Counted from the first letter of the stretch, positions 29,371-38,900 are shown. The stretch: DNA of 64,000 bases from Croceibacterium_B sp963783195 (GCA_963783195.1 CAWAMV010000001.1:7418-71417); one strand, 5' to 3'. Numbers and translations: made by a program. Notes: generated by a model from the sequence alone, not told the origin.

Positions 29371-30485
29371 ATGGAGATTAGCACGATCGGCCTCGATCTG
29401 GCCAAGAGCATTTTTCAGGTTCACGCGGTCGATGCGTCAGGCGAGGTCGTTGTTCGCAAGGCGCTGCGGCGAGCGCAGGTGCTGCCGTTCTTTGCAAAGC
29501 TGCCGCCGTGCCTAATCGGCATGGAAGCGTGCGGCACGTCGCATCACTGGGCGCGCGAGCTGACGAAGCTCGGGCATGAGGTTCGGCTGATGCCGCCGGC
29601 TTACGTAAAGCCATATGTGAAGCGCGGGAAGACCGATGCTGCCGATGCCGAAGCGATCTGCGAGGCGGTGACGCGTCCGAGCATGCGGTTCGTGCCGGTG
29701 AAGTCGGCCGAGCAGCAGGCAGCGCTGGCGCTGCACCGTACGCGCGATCTGCTGGTCAAGCAGCGCACCCAGCTGGTGAACATGGTGCGCGGGCTGCTGG
29801 CCGAGTTCGGGATCGAGATGGCGCGCGGGCTGCACCGTGCGCTGTCCTTGGCGGAACGGCTGTCGGCCGGCGACGCGCCCGAGGTGCCGGCACTTGCCCA
29901 GCGGGTGGTGAAGAGCCTGGCCGATCAGATCGGCGCACTGCAGGTCCAGCTGGCTGCTCTCGAGAAGGAGCTGCTCGCGTGGCACCGGTCGAGCGAGCTG
30001 TCGCAGCGCCTGGCGACGATCCCCGGCGTGGGCGTGATATCGGCGACTGCGCTTGCCGCTTCGGTGACCGAGCCCGAGCGCTTCCGCTCAGGTCGCCAGT
30101 TCGCAGCCTCGCTCGGGCTCACACCGCTGCAGAACTGCTCGCGGAGGCAAGGAGCGGATGGGCCGGATCTCGCGCATGGGAGACCGCTATCTGCGCCGGC
30201 TGCTGGTGGTCGGCATGACCTCGCTTGTCCGGCGCGCGAGAGACGAAGCCGGAGACGGTCGATCCACGCCTGTCGCCGATGCTCGAGCGCAAGCCGGCGC
30301 GCGTCGTCACGGTCGCCGCCGCGAACCGCACCGCGCGCGTAGCCTGGGCGATCATGACTCGCGGCGGCACCTATCAGGCGCCATTCGCCGCACGCAGCGT
30401 AGGAGGAGACGAGCTTCACGAGGTTGCGAGGACGATGAGAGATGATGGCGCACCGGTCAGACCGGGAGCCGGGACACCCCGCTGA
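29371..30485 (+). pseudogene. IS1111-type DEDD transposase, frameshifted
   Basis: The ATG at 29371 starts MEISTIGLDLAKSIFQVHAV with the first Asp of the RuvC-like DEDD site. Glu is in GMEACGTSHHWA and the Asp pair in KTDAADAEAI. The C-terminal Tnp_20 domain contains LATIPGVGVISATALAASV and the serine-bearing FAASLGLTP region. One frame change near 30140-30150 (before GRISRMGDRYLRRLLVVG) and another near 30225-30240 split the C-terminus, which ends at 30485. These elements move by an RNA-guided recombination reaction. This copy needs both frame changes corrected to be active. Confidence 0.85.
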
Positions 30486-30655
30486 ATGTCCAAGGCATCA
30501 TAGCCTGCAAAGCAGAGTGGGACCCAGCTCGCGGATACCATCAGGGCCAGCGGTCAATATTGCGACCGCATAAACAGGCCGGACAGAAGACTGCACCCGA
30601 CCAACGCCAAAACCCTCAAATCACCCCTTGCAACGCGGGAGCCATCCACAGAGGA
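30486..30655 (+). ncRNA. candidate bridge RNA region of IS1111 right end
   Basis: The right non-coding end of the IS1111 element. It holds a perfect 6-bp hairpin GCGGTC/GACCGC (30550-30569, 8-nt loop) and smaller hairpins before it (AGGC...GCCT near 30492). The matching part of the relic at 46275-46390 keeps the flanks (CATCAGGGCCAG, AGGCCGGA, GCACCCGA) while stem and loop differ yet still pair. IS1111 elements are known to encode their bridge RNA in this end. RNA boundaries are not defined. Confidence 0.45.
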
Positions 30656-30730
30656 CTGTCTCCAATCGGCCCACTAGCCGCCAACCTGCTGAGCGCCCAC
30701 GTCGGTCGTTCTGAACAAAGTCGGCTGCTC

Positions 30731-31556
30731 GGCACTGTCAGAAGAACGGGGCAGGTGCTAGCGGCGGTGGATGAGCCGCAAGTCCCGAGCCAAGCCGCCT
30801 AGCCCTTTCGATACTTCAACTCCTCGCCCGAGGTGATCCGGCTCGTGGTGATGCTGTACGTCAGGTTCCCGCTGTCGCTTCGCAACGTCGAGGACCTGCT
30901 GTCGGAGCGCGGCATAGATGTCTGCCACGAGACGGTGCGGCACTGGTGGAACCGCTTCGGTCCGATGTTCGCAGCCGACATCCGCCGGCAGCGGACGAGC
31001 CGGATGCGAGGCTTTCGCCAGTGGCGCTGGCATCTCGACGAGATGTACGTGAAGCTGAACGGCGAGATGGTGTACCTCTGGCGAGCCGTCGACCAGGAGG
31101 GCGAGATCCTCGAAAGCTTCGTCACGAAGACGAGGGACAAGGCAGCAGCGCTCACCTTCATGAAGAAGGCGCTGAAGCGCCACGGCTCACCCGAGGCGAT
31201 CACCACCGACGGTCTGCGCTCGTACAAGGCAGCGATGAGCGAGCTCGGCTGCGAGGCAAAGCAGGAGATCGGCCGCTGGGCCAACAACAGGGTCGAGAAC
31301 AGTCACCTGCCGTTCCGACGACGAGAACGGGCGATGCTGCGCTTCAGGCAGATGAAGTCGCTACAGAAGTTCGCCTCGGTTCACGCCAACGTCCACAATC
31401 TCTTCAACTCAGAACGCCACCTGATCGACAGACAAACATACAAAGCCCGCCGCTCGGCCGCCCTGGCCGAGTGGCAGACCCTCATGGCCTGAAGCCTGCC
31501 GGGGAAGGGGAGGGCTGTGTCAGCCGGAGAGCGGTTCGCATTGGACTGACAGCACC
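30731..31556 (+). mobile_element. IS6-family type 1, copy D (826 bp, both ends)
   Basis: GGCACTGTCAG at 30731 and CTGACAGCACC ending at 31556. The right end joins an IS1111 right-end relic directly (31557 on), and the left lies 75 bp after the IS1111 element, so this copy may have landed in IS1111-derived DNA. No target duplication seen. Confidence 0.88.
30771..31492 (+). pseudogene. IS6-family transposase, copy D, N-terminal frameshift
   Basis: The start MSRKSRAKPPSP at 30771 loses the frame because one T is missing in the T-run at about 30805. From 30833 (VIRLVVMLYVRFPLSLRN) to 31492 the frame is intact with all three catalytic residues. A product from the GTG at 30833 would lack about 20 N-terminal residues. 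Confidence 0.86.
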
Positions 31557-31597
31557 AATTTAACCCTTGCAGCGCAGGGGCCATCCACAGATGACAC
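31557..31597 (+). repeat. IS1111 right-end relic
   Basis: ACCCTTGCAGCGCAGGGG then CCATCCACAGATGAC matches the right terminus of the IS1111 element at 30620-30655. CCCTTGC/GCAGGGG can form a short hairpin. No transposase is attached. Confidence 0.6.
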
Positions 31598-31627
31598 CTC
31601 GGAAGCGAGCCGCCCTAAATGCGAAGG

Positions 31628-33481
31628 TCAGGAGGGGAACCTGATCCTTCTTAGAAGCTTCGCATAGCGAGGATCTTTGCGCAGCGGATCAATGTAAGGC
31701 TCAGTCATGATACCGCCGAGGTCCGAAAGCCGTATTTCCCACGCTCGATTTAAGGCCTGGAATGCGCGGTCCTTCTCGCTCAATTGCGCGTATAACAGAC
31801 CGATTTCATAGCTGGCCATTTCACTCCCTCGCTCGCGCAAAACATCAATCATCGTGAGAGCAGGCTCACGATTGTTGGTCCTTGCAGCTAGTACAGCTTC
31901 GTGGAAGTTGCGCGCGTCCTGATCGGGAATCTCTGCGAAGGCCAGTGCCGCCTCCTCCATTCGTGCGAGCATCACAAGCGAACGTCCGAGCAACTGCGGA
32001 AATCTGAACAGCTCGGGAGATTTGCGCTTCAATTCCAGTGAATAGTTGGCTGCATCCCGGTACCGCCGCAAATTGATCAATACCTCAACGTGGGCAAAGT
32101 GAGAGACCCAGTTGAATGGATCGAGCGCGAGCGCTTCGTCTACGTACCTGAGTGCGCCCTTCTGCTTGCTGACCACCTTGCTGGCGGTCCATCCGTAATT
32201 GCGGATCACATCGGGATCGCCGCTGGCGAGGGATAGTGCAGTTGCATGTTCCCGAAGCGAGTCTCCAAGCCGCAAACTAAGTGAATACGCAAAACCGAGC
32301 GCTGAGCGCGCGATGGGCAACTTCGGCGCGATTGAAAGAGCCGCTCTTGCATATTGCAGTGCTTGGTTCCGCCCGCTTGCTAACTCGTTGGGGTTGCGCG
32401 CCGTTCTGGACACCAACTGGTTAAATGCAAAAGACTTGATGGCGAACGCTCGAGCATAGTTCGGGTCGAGCGAGATTGCCTTGTCAACCAATTGCAGAGT
32501 GCGGTTCAGCGCAGAAACCGTGAGTTCATAGCTAAGCTCCCGAGCTTGGAAGACGAGCGTCTGTGCACCGACATTGCTAGTTTCCCCCGCGGCTAGCGGG
32601 ACGTTGGCGGACGCGCCGAGCGCGGTGGTGAGCGAACGCGCGACGTTCTTCGCGATATCCGTCTGGATCCCGATGATATCGCCTGGGGCTCGGTCATAGT
32701 TCTGCGACCACGTCGCGAGACCTGTGTTGCCGTCGATTAGCTCGGCATTCACACGGACGGTTGACGATGTCTGGCGCAAATTTCCGGTTACGATGTTGGC
32801 CACTCCGAGCTTCTTTGCTGCCGTTCGCGCGTCCTCATTGCGAACAGCCGCAGACGACGTGCTGCCGACAACTCTCAAACCGGAGTATCGAGTAAGGGTA
32901 TTTCTGATTTCCCCGGCGATGCTGTCGGCGAAATAGGCTTGCGCTGGATCGCCGCTGAGGTTCTCGAATGGAAGCACGGCGATGCTGTCGGGTGCATCGG
33001 CCGAGTTGCCTTTCAGGAGGGCCCATCCTCCCGCTCCGAGTGCGGCAACAACCGCTCCTCCGACGAGCACACTTCGACGTCCTGATAGCTGGCCGCTGCC
33101 GCTTGGAGCGAAAAGATGCGGCCCGACATCGGCAGTGGCTCCAACAACGTCCCCGGTCAGCCGGTAGCCAATCTTCGTCACCGTTTCGACGACGAAGGAG
33201 CCGACGCCGATACCTGCGGCCGTCTTGCGCAATCGCGAGATGACGCGATTGATCGCATCGTCGCCCACCACCCGGCCTTCCCAACAGGAAAGAATCAGCT
33301 CGTCGCGTGTGACGATTGCGCACTGAGCTTTTGCCAGTGCAATCAGCACCTGCATCACCCGGTGCTCCAGTACCTCCGCAAGACCGTCGTCGCGCAGCAG
33401 CGCTCGACGAGAGGGATGAATACTTAAACGCCCGATGACGAAGTCGGGCTGATGCGCGAGAACTATTCGTTCGAAGTCCAT
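31628..33481 (-). CDS. winged-helix (CadC-like) regulator with TPR domain
   Basis: About 617 residues from the ATG at 33481 (MDFERIVL; an upstream ATG at 33517 is possible). Residues about 10-110 are an OmpR/CadC-type winged helix (EVLEHRVMQVLIALAKA; NRVISRLRK; VVETVTKIGYRLTG). One membrane helix follows (SVLVGGAVVAALGAGGWALL). A TolB/FlgO-like segment begins SIAVLPFENLSGDPAQAYFA. The last 330 residues are TPR-like helical repeats. This architecture suggests an inner-membrane one-component regulator that senses a periplasmic signal. Two further proteins with the same winged helix lie at 41051 and 44155. Target genes unknown. Confidence 0.85.
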   Translation of the reverse strand: MDFERIVLAHQPDFVIGRLSIHPSRRALLRDDGLAEVLEHRVMQVLIALAKAQCAIVTRDELILSCWEGRVVGDDAINRVISRLRKTAAGIGVGSFVVETVTKIGYRLTGDVVGATADVGPHLFAPSGSGQLSGRRSVLVGGAVVAALGAGGWALLKGNSADAPDSIAVLPFENLSGDPAQAYFADSIAGEIRNTLTRYSGLRVVGSTSSAAVRNEDARTAAKKLGVANIVTGNLRQTSSTVRVNAELIDGNTGLATWSQNYDRAPGDIIGIQTDIAKNVARSLTTALGASANVPLAAGETSNVGAQTLVFQARELSYELTVSALNRTLQLVDKAISLDPNYARAFAIKSFAFNQLVSRTARNPNELASGRNQALQYARAALSIAPKLPIARSALGFAYSLSLRLGDSLREHATALSLASGDPDVIRNYGWTASKVVSKQKGALRYVDEALALDPFNWVSHFAHVEVLINLRRYRDAANYSLELKRKSPELFRFPQLLGRSLVMLARMEEAALAFAEIPDQDARNFHEAVLAARTNNREPALTMIDVLRERGSEMASYEIGLLYAQLSEKDRAFQALNRAWEIRLSDLGGIMTEPYIDPLRKDPRYAKLLRRIRFPS

Positions 33482-33517
33482 CGATGCGCCGCCTTCATAG
33501 AAAGCTTCACAAAGCAT

Positions 33518-33816
33518 ACGCCATGCATTTTCAAACGTCGAGCGGGAAGGTTAAATCAGTTGAGAGTGACTACAGACTATCGGGCAATGGCGCGTGAGCT
33601 GCTTGCTCGACGTAATGATGACGCCCAAGCCTCCTTGGGATGCTACTTCCTCCACATGGCGAGTGCTCCTGCGCCGCGATCCCCTCGGCAAGTGTCATTC
33701 AATCGGTAAGGTCGCGCGATCTGATGAGCCGCATCACCGCCTCCAGATGCGACGGGGATGCGGCCACCCGTGGTTAAGATCGCTCAGAGGCAACGCCTCC
33801 TTGGCTTCCGGGTTGA
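33518..33816. other. intergenic, no gene seen
   Basis: About 300 bp between the regulator start and the end of the next reverse gene. I see no convincing frame, repeat or RNA. It should hold the regulator promoter. Confidence 0.5.
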
Positions 33817-34305
33817 TCAGAAGCCGCTGACGACGGCTAGAGATATCACGGGGTTCGCCTCTCCCTTGCGTGCCCAGTAAGCGTTTTTCTGATCCATTCG
33901 GGTCTTCACCACCTCCTTCATGTCCTTCAATTCTTCTGGACTGTCGGCTACTATGATCGCGGCTTCGTAGATCTGACCCGCCTTTGATCCCACAGGCATC
34001 GTGGGGATTCGAAGATGATGAACTGCCACTCTGCCAACGCGATTAAGCTGCGGGTCACCACCTTCCATCAATTCGACATCCTGTGTTCTACCGTCCTCTC
34101 GTCGCGTGAAGCGGACGTAAGTCACGCCCGGCTGAGCTCGCGAGGTATCGATCCGGCTCAGTCTTCGGTCGAGTTCTTGGTTCACGGAGGTCACCCACTC
34201 ATTGAGCTCTGGATTTGCCGTGACCACTACCTGTCCGGGCTCGGCTGCTACGGGCATGGCTCCGATGAGACATGTAGATGCGGTTGCGAGTATGAGTCTG
34301 TTCAT
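33817..34305 (-). CDS. secreted TonB C-terminal-like protein 1
   Basis: The ATG at 34305 has GAGGAA upstream and starts a signal peptide ending near PVAAEPGQ. The 162-residue protein contains a segment resembling the TonB C-terminal fold (GVTYVRFTRREDGRTQDVEL; RVGRVAVHHLR). The end reads ANPVISLAVVSGF. A close paralogue lies at 35495 with the same order and end. Probably periplasmic. It has no membrane anchor or proline-rich spacer, so it is not a true TonB. The two paralogues are separated by IS fragments and a small secreted protein. Confidence 0.75.
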   Translation of the reverse strand: MNRLILATASTCLIGAMPVAAEPGQVVVTANPELNEWVTSVNQELDRRLSRIDTSRAQPGVTYVRFTRREDGRTQDVELMEGGDPQLNRVGRVAVHHLRIPTMPVGSKAGQIYEAAIIVADSPEELKDMKEVVKTRMDQKNAYWARKGEANPVISLAVVSGF

Positions 34306-34466
34306 GATGGTTCCTCTTTTCAGTGCTGACCATCGGCCTTGGGAAGGTAAGTTGGTCAAACCGGCGCAGGAGTGCGTCGGATGAAAAGAATGATGCCGGA
34401 CTGCTGCTAGAGATGAGAGGATGAGTAACCGATATTTGGCCGATATCGTGCCGATGCTTTGCCGAC

Positions 34467-34526
34467 GGCACTGTCAGAAGGAATGTACCGCTAGCATTAT
34501 GAAGGAGCGGGGTAGGGGAGGGGGAT
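34467..34526 (+). mobile_element. solo IS6 type 1b left end
   Basis: GGCACTGTCAG followed by the GTACCGCTAGCATTATGA leader and GGGGTAGGGGAGGG, then cut by the terminus of an IS6 type 2 element. No transposase. Confidence 0.75.
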
Positions 34527-34967
34527 GGGTGTTGTCAGGCAAACGCTAACTTGTCTCGGCGTGCAGGCTTCGGTCGCATAGATAGACGGGAATGAACCCC
34601 ACATCCTTCAAGGCCACCGGTTTCCGCCTGACACGATCCCCCGCGGTGTGGCTCCATTTCCGCTTCACCACGAGCCTGCGAGACGTCGAGGAGATGCTCG
34701 CCGAACGTGGGGTCGACGTCACATATGAGACCGTTCGATGCTGGGCTAAGAAGTTGGGTCCGGCGATTGCGGCCAACATCCGCAGGCGCCGCGGGGCGGC
34801 CGATTTCGTCTGCCATCTCGATGAGGTGATCGTGCGGATCAATGGCGTTCGCATGTTTATGTGGCGGGCGGTCGATAAGGATGGCGAGGTCCTCGACGTC
34901 CTCGTGCAGAAGCGCAGGAACATGGCTGCAGCGCTGAAACTCCTCAGGAAACTGCTTAACAACCAGG
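34527..34967 (+). mobile_element. IS6-family type 2, 5' fragment
   Basis: Left terminus GGGTGTTGTCAGGCAAACG at 34527. The transposase (34592 on) has the FTTSLRDVEEMLAERGVDV and CHLDEVIVRING blocks and matches the fuller copy at 61729. The match ends near 34967 inside LLRKLLNNQ and the frame stops at 34984 in foreign sequence. The last two catalytic residues and right end are missing. Confidence 0.82.
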
Positions 34968-34969
34968 AT

Positions 34970-34992
34970 GGGAGGCCTCATTGAGGCCTCCC
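34970..34992 (-). terminator. hairpin after the small secreted protein
   Basis: Perfect 10-bp stem GGGAGGCCTC/GAGGCCTCCC with a 3-nt loop, 7 bp past the stop of the reverse gene at 34999. No T-run follows; the IS6 fragment begins there and may have removed it. Confidence 0.55.
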
Positions 34993-34998
34993 GAATTT

Positions 34999-35256
34999 TC
35001 AGTTCCCTCGGCAAGCCTGACCAGGGTGGAAACTATCCCCAGGGAAGATGAAGCCGAAGATGTTCCAGAAAGTGTGAAAGTTCTGGACAAAGCCCATGAG
35101 ATCCCACGGAGTATCGTTCCTACCCGAGTAGGCACACTCTGAAGATGCATGTGAAGCGCCTTGCGCTGTACCGCCGTTTCCAGTGACTTCTCCACCGAAA
35201 GCCGGGCTGCCCACCAAAAGCGCAGCAGATGCTAGTATGATCACTAATTTCTTCAT
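34999..35256 (-). CDS. small secreted protein (85 aa)
   Basis: The ATG at 35256 has GGAGAG upstream; the longer open frame upstream is ignored. A clean signal peptide (MKKLVIILASAALLVGSPAFG) is followed by a Gly/Asn/Ser-rich stretch and SECAYSGRND. I recall ECAYSG/CAFSGLND-type segments in short secreted proteins of sphingomonads, so it probably belongs there, but no function is known to me. Aromatic C-terminal part (FVQNFHTFWNIFGFIFPG). Followed by a strong hairpin. Confidence 0.72.
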   Translation of the reverse strand: MKKLVIILASAALLVGSPAFGGEVTGNGGTAQGASHASSECAYSGRNDTPWDLMGFVQNFHTFWNIFGFIFPGDSFHPGQACRGN

Positions 35257-35494
35257 CGCACTCTCCTCATTCCATATAGGAAATTTTAGAGCGACCCTGC
35301 GACCTTCTAATCGATCAATATGGACCAAAACGCCTGAGTCGTCACGTGAAAAGGACGACAGTTCAAATTTCGCCGCTTTCAGAAAATCAGGGGCGCAATT
35401 ACTTTGACAGCGCCAGCAGGACGACTGAAGTGAAATAAAGCCGCCCGGCCGATCAGGCACCGGCCGGGCAAATTGGACAGGATGATCCCCAGCT

Positions 35495-35980
35495 TCAGAA
35501 ACCTGCGATCGCGACCGAGATCACCGGATTGGGCAGTCCTTTGGCCGCCCACCTGGCGTTCTCCTCAGTTGCATGAGCAATCGCGTGGCTGCGCAGTTGA
35601 GCAAGCTGCTCGGGAGTTTCGCCCAGGACGATGACAGCCTCATAAACCTGGTTCCGGGGAATGTCTGCCGCAATTGGCTGAAGGCGAAGTCGGTGGACTG
35701 CCCTTCGAGCCACGCGATGTAGATCGTTGTACCCAGCACTGCTGATCGTCTTGATGTTCACCGGCCGGCCTTCCGGACTGGTGGTGAAATGCACGACCGA
35801 TATGCCCGCTCTTGCTCTCATCGTGTCCTCTCGCAAGAGGGCATTTTCGAGCGCCCGTGACGTGGTGGCAACCCACTCTTGTACGGGCGCTGGACTGACG
35901 ACGATCTGAGCTTCCTCGGCAAAGCCGGCTGTGGGCGCGGCGAGACAGGCGGCAACTGCCGCAAAGACAAATATCTTCAT
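35495..35980 (-). CDS. secreted TonB C-terminal-like protein 2
   Basis: A 161-residue paralogue of the gene at 33817. The signal peptide ends near GFAEE. ISVVHFTTSPEGRPVNIKTI and RVARRAVHRLRL align with the first paralogue, and both end NPVIS-(L/V)-A-x-x-GF. Probably periplasmic. Together they suggest a local duplication later split by IS insertion. Function unknown. Confidence 0.75.
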   Translation of the reverse strand: MKIFVFAAVAACLAAPTAGFAEEAQIVVSPAPVQEWVATTSRALENALLREDTMRARAGISVVHFTTSPEGRPVNIKTISSAGYNDLHRVARRAVHRLRLQPIAADIPRNQVYEAVIVLGETPEQLAQLRSHAIAHATEENARWAAKGLPNPVISVAIAGF

Positions 35981-36206
35981 GGTGAGCGTTCCTTCTGTGG
36001 ATCAAAAAAGACCAGCGAGCCGCGTGCGACCCTTATGAGGAACGATGGTCAGGCTAGTTATCTCGTAATATAATTCGCAGAGCAACCGGCCGAATCGGAA
36101 ATAAATTACAATTCGATGAGTCTATTGGTTTTATTGTTTTATAGACAAGCAAGTCGGCCCGCAGGTTTGGTCGTCAACGGAATCGTTGGGAACAGCGATC
36201 ATCGGG

Positions 36207-36262
36207 TGTCAATCGGCGTCCAATCGGGACCCCCTATCGGCGCGCAAAAGGGACCCCCCTTG
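36207..36262. mobile_element. possible IS21-family end
   Basis: TGTCAATCGG, then repeated GGGACCCCC units with an AAAAGGGACCCCCC end. Short tandem units of this kind resemble the multiple transposase-binding repeats at IS21-family ends. No IS21 genes are in the window. The preceding 150 bp are unusually AT-rich. Confidence 0.4.
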
Positions 36263-36279
36263 CGATTATGGGGATCGGT

Positions 36280-36908
36280 GGCACTGTCAGACCAAGGGGG
36301 CAGGTGCTAGCGGGGCGGATGAGCCGCAAGTCACGAGCCAAGGCAGCTAGCCCTTTTCGATACTTTCACTCCTCGCCGGAGGTGATCCGGCTGGTGGTGA
36401 TGCTGATGGGGTGGACGGGCACTGTCAGAAGGATGGGGCCGGTGCTAGCGGCGGCGGATGAGCCGCAAGTCACGAGCCAAGCCGCCTAGTCCTTTTCGGT
36501 ACTTTCACTCCTCGCCCGAAGTGATCCGGCTGGTGGTGATGTTGTACGTAAGGTTCCCACTGTCGCTTCGTAACGTCGAGGACCTGCTGTCGGAGCGCGG
36601 CATAGATGTCTGCCACGAGACGGTGCGGCACTGGTGGAACCGCTTTGGCCCGATGTTCGCAGCCGACATCCGCCGGCAGCGGACGAGCCGGATGCGAGGC
36701 TTTCGCCAGTGGCGCTGGCATCTCGATGAGATGTACGTCCGCCTGAACGGGGAGATGGTGTACCTCTGGCGAGCCGTCGACCAGGAGGGCGAGGATCCTC
36801 GAAAGCTTCGTCACGAAGACGAGGGACAAAGCAGCAGCGCTCACCTTCATGAAAAAGGCACTCAAGCGCCACGGCTCACCAGAGGCCATCACCATCGACG
36901 GTCTGCGC
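36280..36908 (+). mobile_element. two nested IS6 type 1 5' fragments
   Basis: A left terminus at 36280 with 33 transposase codons is cut at 36418 by a second left terminus. The second copy carries a transposase (from 36458) with an extra base near 36795 (GGCGAGGATCCTCG). It is cut at 36909 by a third left terminus, just after ITIDGLRG. Neither fragment has a right end. Confidence 0.82.
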
Positions 36909-36980
36909 GGCACTGTCAGACAAACGGGGCAGCTGCTAGCGGCGGTGGATGAACCGCAAGTCCCGAGCCAAGCCACCTAG

Positions 36981-37823
36981 GCTCAGGACCTATTAAAGGG
37001 ATTCCCAAGGGCTTGATCTTCTGATTCAACGGCAACGCTGAGGAGGCGTTGTCGTGAGTGATCTGATCTGGTTGTCGGAGGCGCAGATGCGCCGGATCGA
37101 GCCGTATTTTCCGCTGTCGCATGGAGTGCCGCGGGTCGATGATCGCCGGATCGTTAGCGGGATCATCTTCGTGATCAGGAATGGGTTGCGCTGGCGAGAT
37201 GCACCGCGCGAGTATGGTCCGCACAAGACGATCTACAACCGGTTCATCCGCTGGAGCCGGTTGGGCGTGTTCAACAAGATCTTTGCCGCACTGGCTGCGA
37301 AGGGCGGCAAGCCGGATCAGCTGATGATCGATGCCACGCATCTCAAGGCTCACCGAACAGCTGCCAGCCTCTTAAAAAAGGGGCTCTTCCCAGACGTATC
37401 GGACGCACCAAGGGCGGTCTGAACTCCAAGCTTCATGCGGTCTGCGATGGCCAGGGGCGGCCACTGGTCATGCTCCTCAGCGAAGGCCAGATGAGCGACT
37501 TCAAGGGCGCTGCGTTGATGGTCGACGCGCTACCCAGGGCCAAGGCACTGCTCGGAGACAAGGGCTATGATGCCGACTGGTTCCGCGCCGCTCTGGCCAA
37601 TCGCGGGATCACCGCCTGTATCCCTTCAAAGGCCAATCGAAAGCTGCAGATACCGCACAATCCCATACTCTATCGTCAGCGCCACAGGGTCGAGAACATG
37701 TTCGGCAAACTCAAGGACTGGCGCCGCATCCACACGCGCTACGACCGCTGCGCCCACACCTTCATGTCCGCCATCTGCATCGCCGCAACCGTCATCTTCT
37801 GGCTCGATCAATGAGTCCTGAGC
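36981..37823 (+). mobile_element. IS5-family (IS427 group) element, 843 bp
   Basis: Terminal inverted repeats GCTCAGGAC.. (36981) and ..GTCCTGAGC (to 37823). A CTAG direct repeat is present on both sides (36977-36980 and 37824-37827). Size, repeat and two overlapping frames fit the IS427 group of IS5. It lies inside an IS6 transposase gene. Confidence 0.9.
37054..37814 (+). CDS. IS5/IS427 transposase by -1 frameshift (two frames)
   Basis: The first frame runs 37054-37422 (LIWLSEAQMRRIEPYFPLSH; QLMIDATHLKAHRTA with the first Asp). The second frame runs to 37814 (LLGDKGYDADWFRAAL with the second Asp; RHRVENMFGKLKDWRRI with the Glu). The first frame contains A AAA AAG at 37374-37380 in the correct register for -1 slippage. 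The second frame is exactly -1 and picks up as GRTKGGLNSKLHAVCDG. This is typical for the group, so the gene is probably functional and not broken. Confidence 0.85.
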
Positions 37824-38518
37824 CTAGCCCGTTCAAGTACTTCAACTCCTCGCCGGAGGTCATTCGCCTCGTGGTGATGCTGTATGTCCGTTTCCCGCTA
37901 AGCTTGCGCAACGTCGAGGACCTGCTGTCGGAGCGCGGCATCGACATTTGCCACGAGACCGTGCGCCACTGGTGGAACAGGTTCGGTCCGCTGTTCGCAG
38001 CGGACATACGCCGGCAGCGGGTCAGCCGGATGCGCGGCTTCCGCCAGTGGCGCTGGCATCTCGACGAGATGTACGTGAGGCTGAATGGAGAGATGGTCTA
38101 CCTGTGGCGAGCGGTCGACCAGGAGAGCGAGATCCTCGAGAGCTTCGTCACGAAGACGAGGGACAAGGCTGCAGCTCTTACCTTCATGAAGAAGGCGTTG
38201 AAGCGCCACGGCTCACCCGAGGCGATCACCACCGATGGTCTGCGCTCGTACAAGGCAGCGATGAGCGAGCTTGGTAATGCCGACAAGCAGGAGATCGGCC
38301 GCTGGGCGAACAACCGGGTGGAGAACTCACACCTCCCGTTCCGACGACGAGAGCGAGCGATGCTCAGGTTCAGGCAGATGAAGTCGCTACAAAAGTTCGC
38401 CTCGCTCCACGCCAACGTCCACAACCACTTCAACCAAGAACGCCACCTGATCGACCGAGAGACCTACAAAGCCCGCCGCTCGGCCGCCTTGGCCGAGTGG
38501 CAGAACCTCATGGCATGA
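37811..38518 (+). CDS. IS6-family transposase with IS5-supplied start, intact
   Basis: A 235-residue transposase, the only uninterrupted type 1 copy in the window. The ATG at 37811 and codons MSPEP come from the end of the IS5 element, replacing MNRKSRAKPP. ATGA overlaps the IS5 transposase stop, so translation may be coupled. The catalytic triad RWHLDEMYV, ITTDGLRSY and NRVENSHLPF is complete. The N-terminal change removes only a short basic leader. Confidence 0.85.
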   Translation: MSPEPSPFKYFNSSPEVIRLVVMLYVRFPLSLRNVEDLLSERGIDICHETVRHWWNRFGPLFAADIRRQRVSRMRGFRQWRWHLDEMYVRLNGEMVYLWRAVDQESEILESFVTKTRDKAAALTFMKKALKRHGSPEAITTDGLRSYKAAMSELGNADKQEIGRWANNRVENSHLPFRRRERAMLRFRQMKSLQKFASLHANVHNHFNQERHLIDRETYKARRSAALAEWQNLMA

Positions 38519-38582
38519 AGCTTGCCGGGGAAGGGGAGGGGTGTGTCAGCCGGAGAGCGGTTCGCATTGGACTGACACCTCC

Positions 38583-38807
38583 CTTGCGGGCCATGTGCTT
38601 GCCTCAACGGGAGCTGCCGGAGCGCCCGTATAGGGCACGCGGGCGACATTGCCAGATCGGCAAGTCTTCGAGCTTGTGAAGATGCTTCCTCGAGAAGCGA
38701 ACTCCGGATCTCCGTGCCGCAGGTGCGCTCGGGAGCTATGGGCGCCGCGCGTATGTCCGCTTCAGCGCCCTTGGAACTGGAAGCAGTTGTTCTGCAATCG
38801 GCCCAAA
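38583..38807. repeat. 225-bp repeat, copy 1 (matches 52839-53065)
   Basis: High identity, with scattered mismatches and small indels, to the region upstream of the HNH gene, beginning at CTTGCGGGCCAT, which contains that gene's start codon in reverse. It begins right after the right end of IS6 copy F. Confidence 0.8.
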
Positions 38808-38900
38808 AGCTGACAAAAAGCTTCCTCGGTTGCGAACCTCCGGCCTTCAGTTGCGAAACCAAAGGGTGCTTGGGGCCTCGTCCATTTCCATTTGCGGATA

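Larger units (their letters stand above)
29283..30655 (+). mobile_element. IS110-family element, IS1111 subgroup
   Basis: A 14-bp perfect inverted repeat, TGGATGGCTCCCGC (29289-29302) and its complement (30635-30648), flanks a DEDD transposase. Subterminal inverted repeats and a short left but long right non-coding end (about 165 bp) are features of the IS1111 subgroup. Exact termini are not certain to a few bases. No target duplication is expected in this family. Confidence 0.82.
36909..38577 (+). mobile_element. IS6-family type 1, copy F, interrupted by IS5
   Basis: Left terminus GGCACTGTCAG at 36909. The element is split at CTAG (36977-36980) by an IS5/IS427 insertion and resumes at 37824. 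It ends near 38577 with GGACTGACACC, a shortened right terminus. Removing the insert restores MNRKSRAKPPSPFKYF. Confidence 0.83.

Noticed and set aside
27683..38577. 8-bp target duplications around IS6 copies
   Set aside because: Flanks of the copies with both ends do not match; many are joined to other IS copies.
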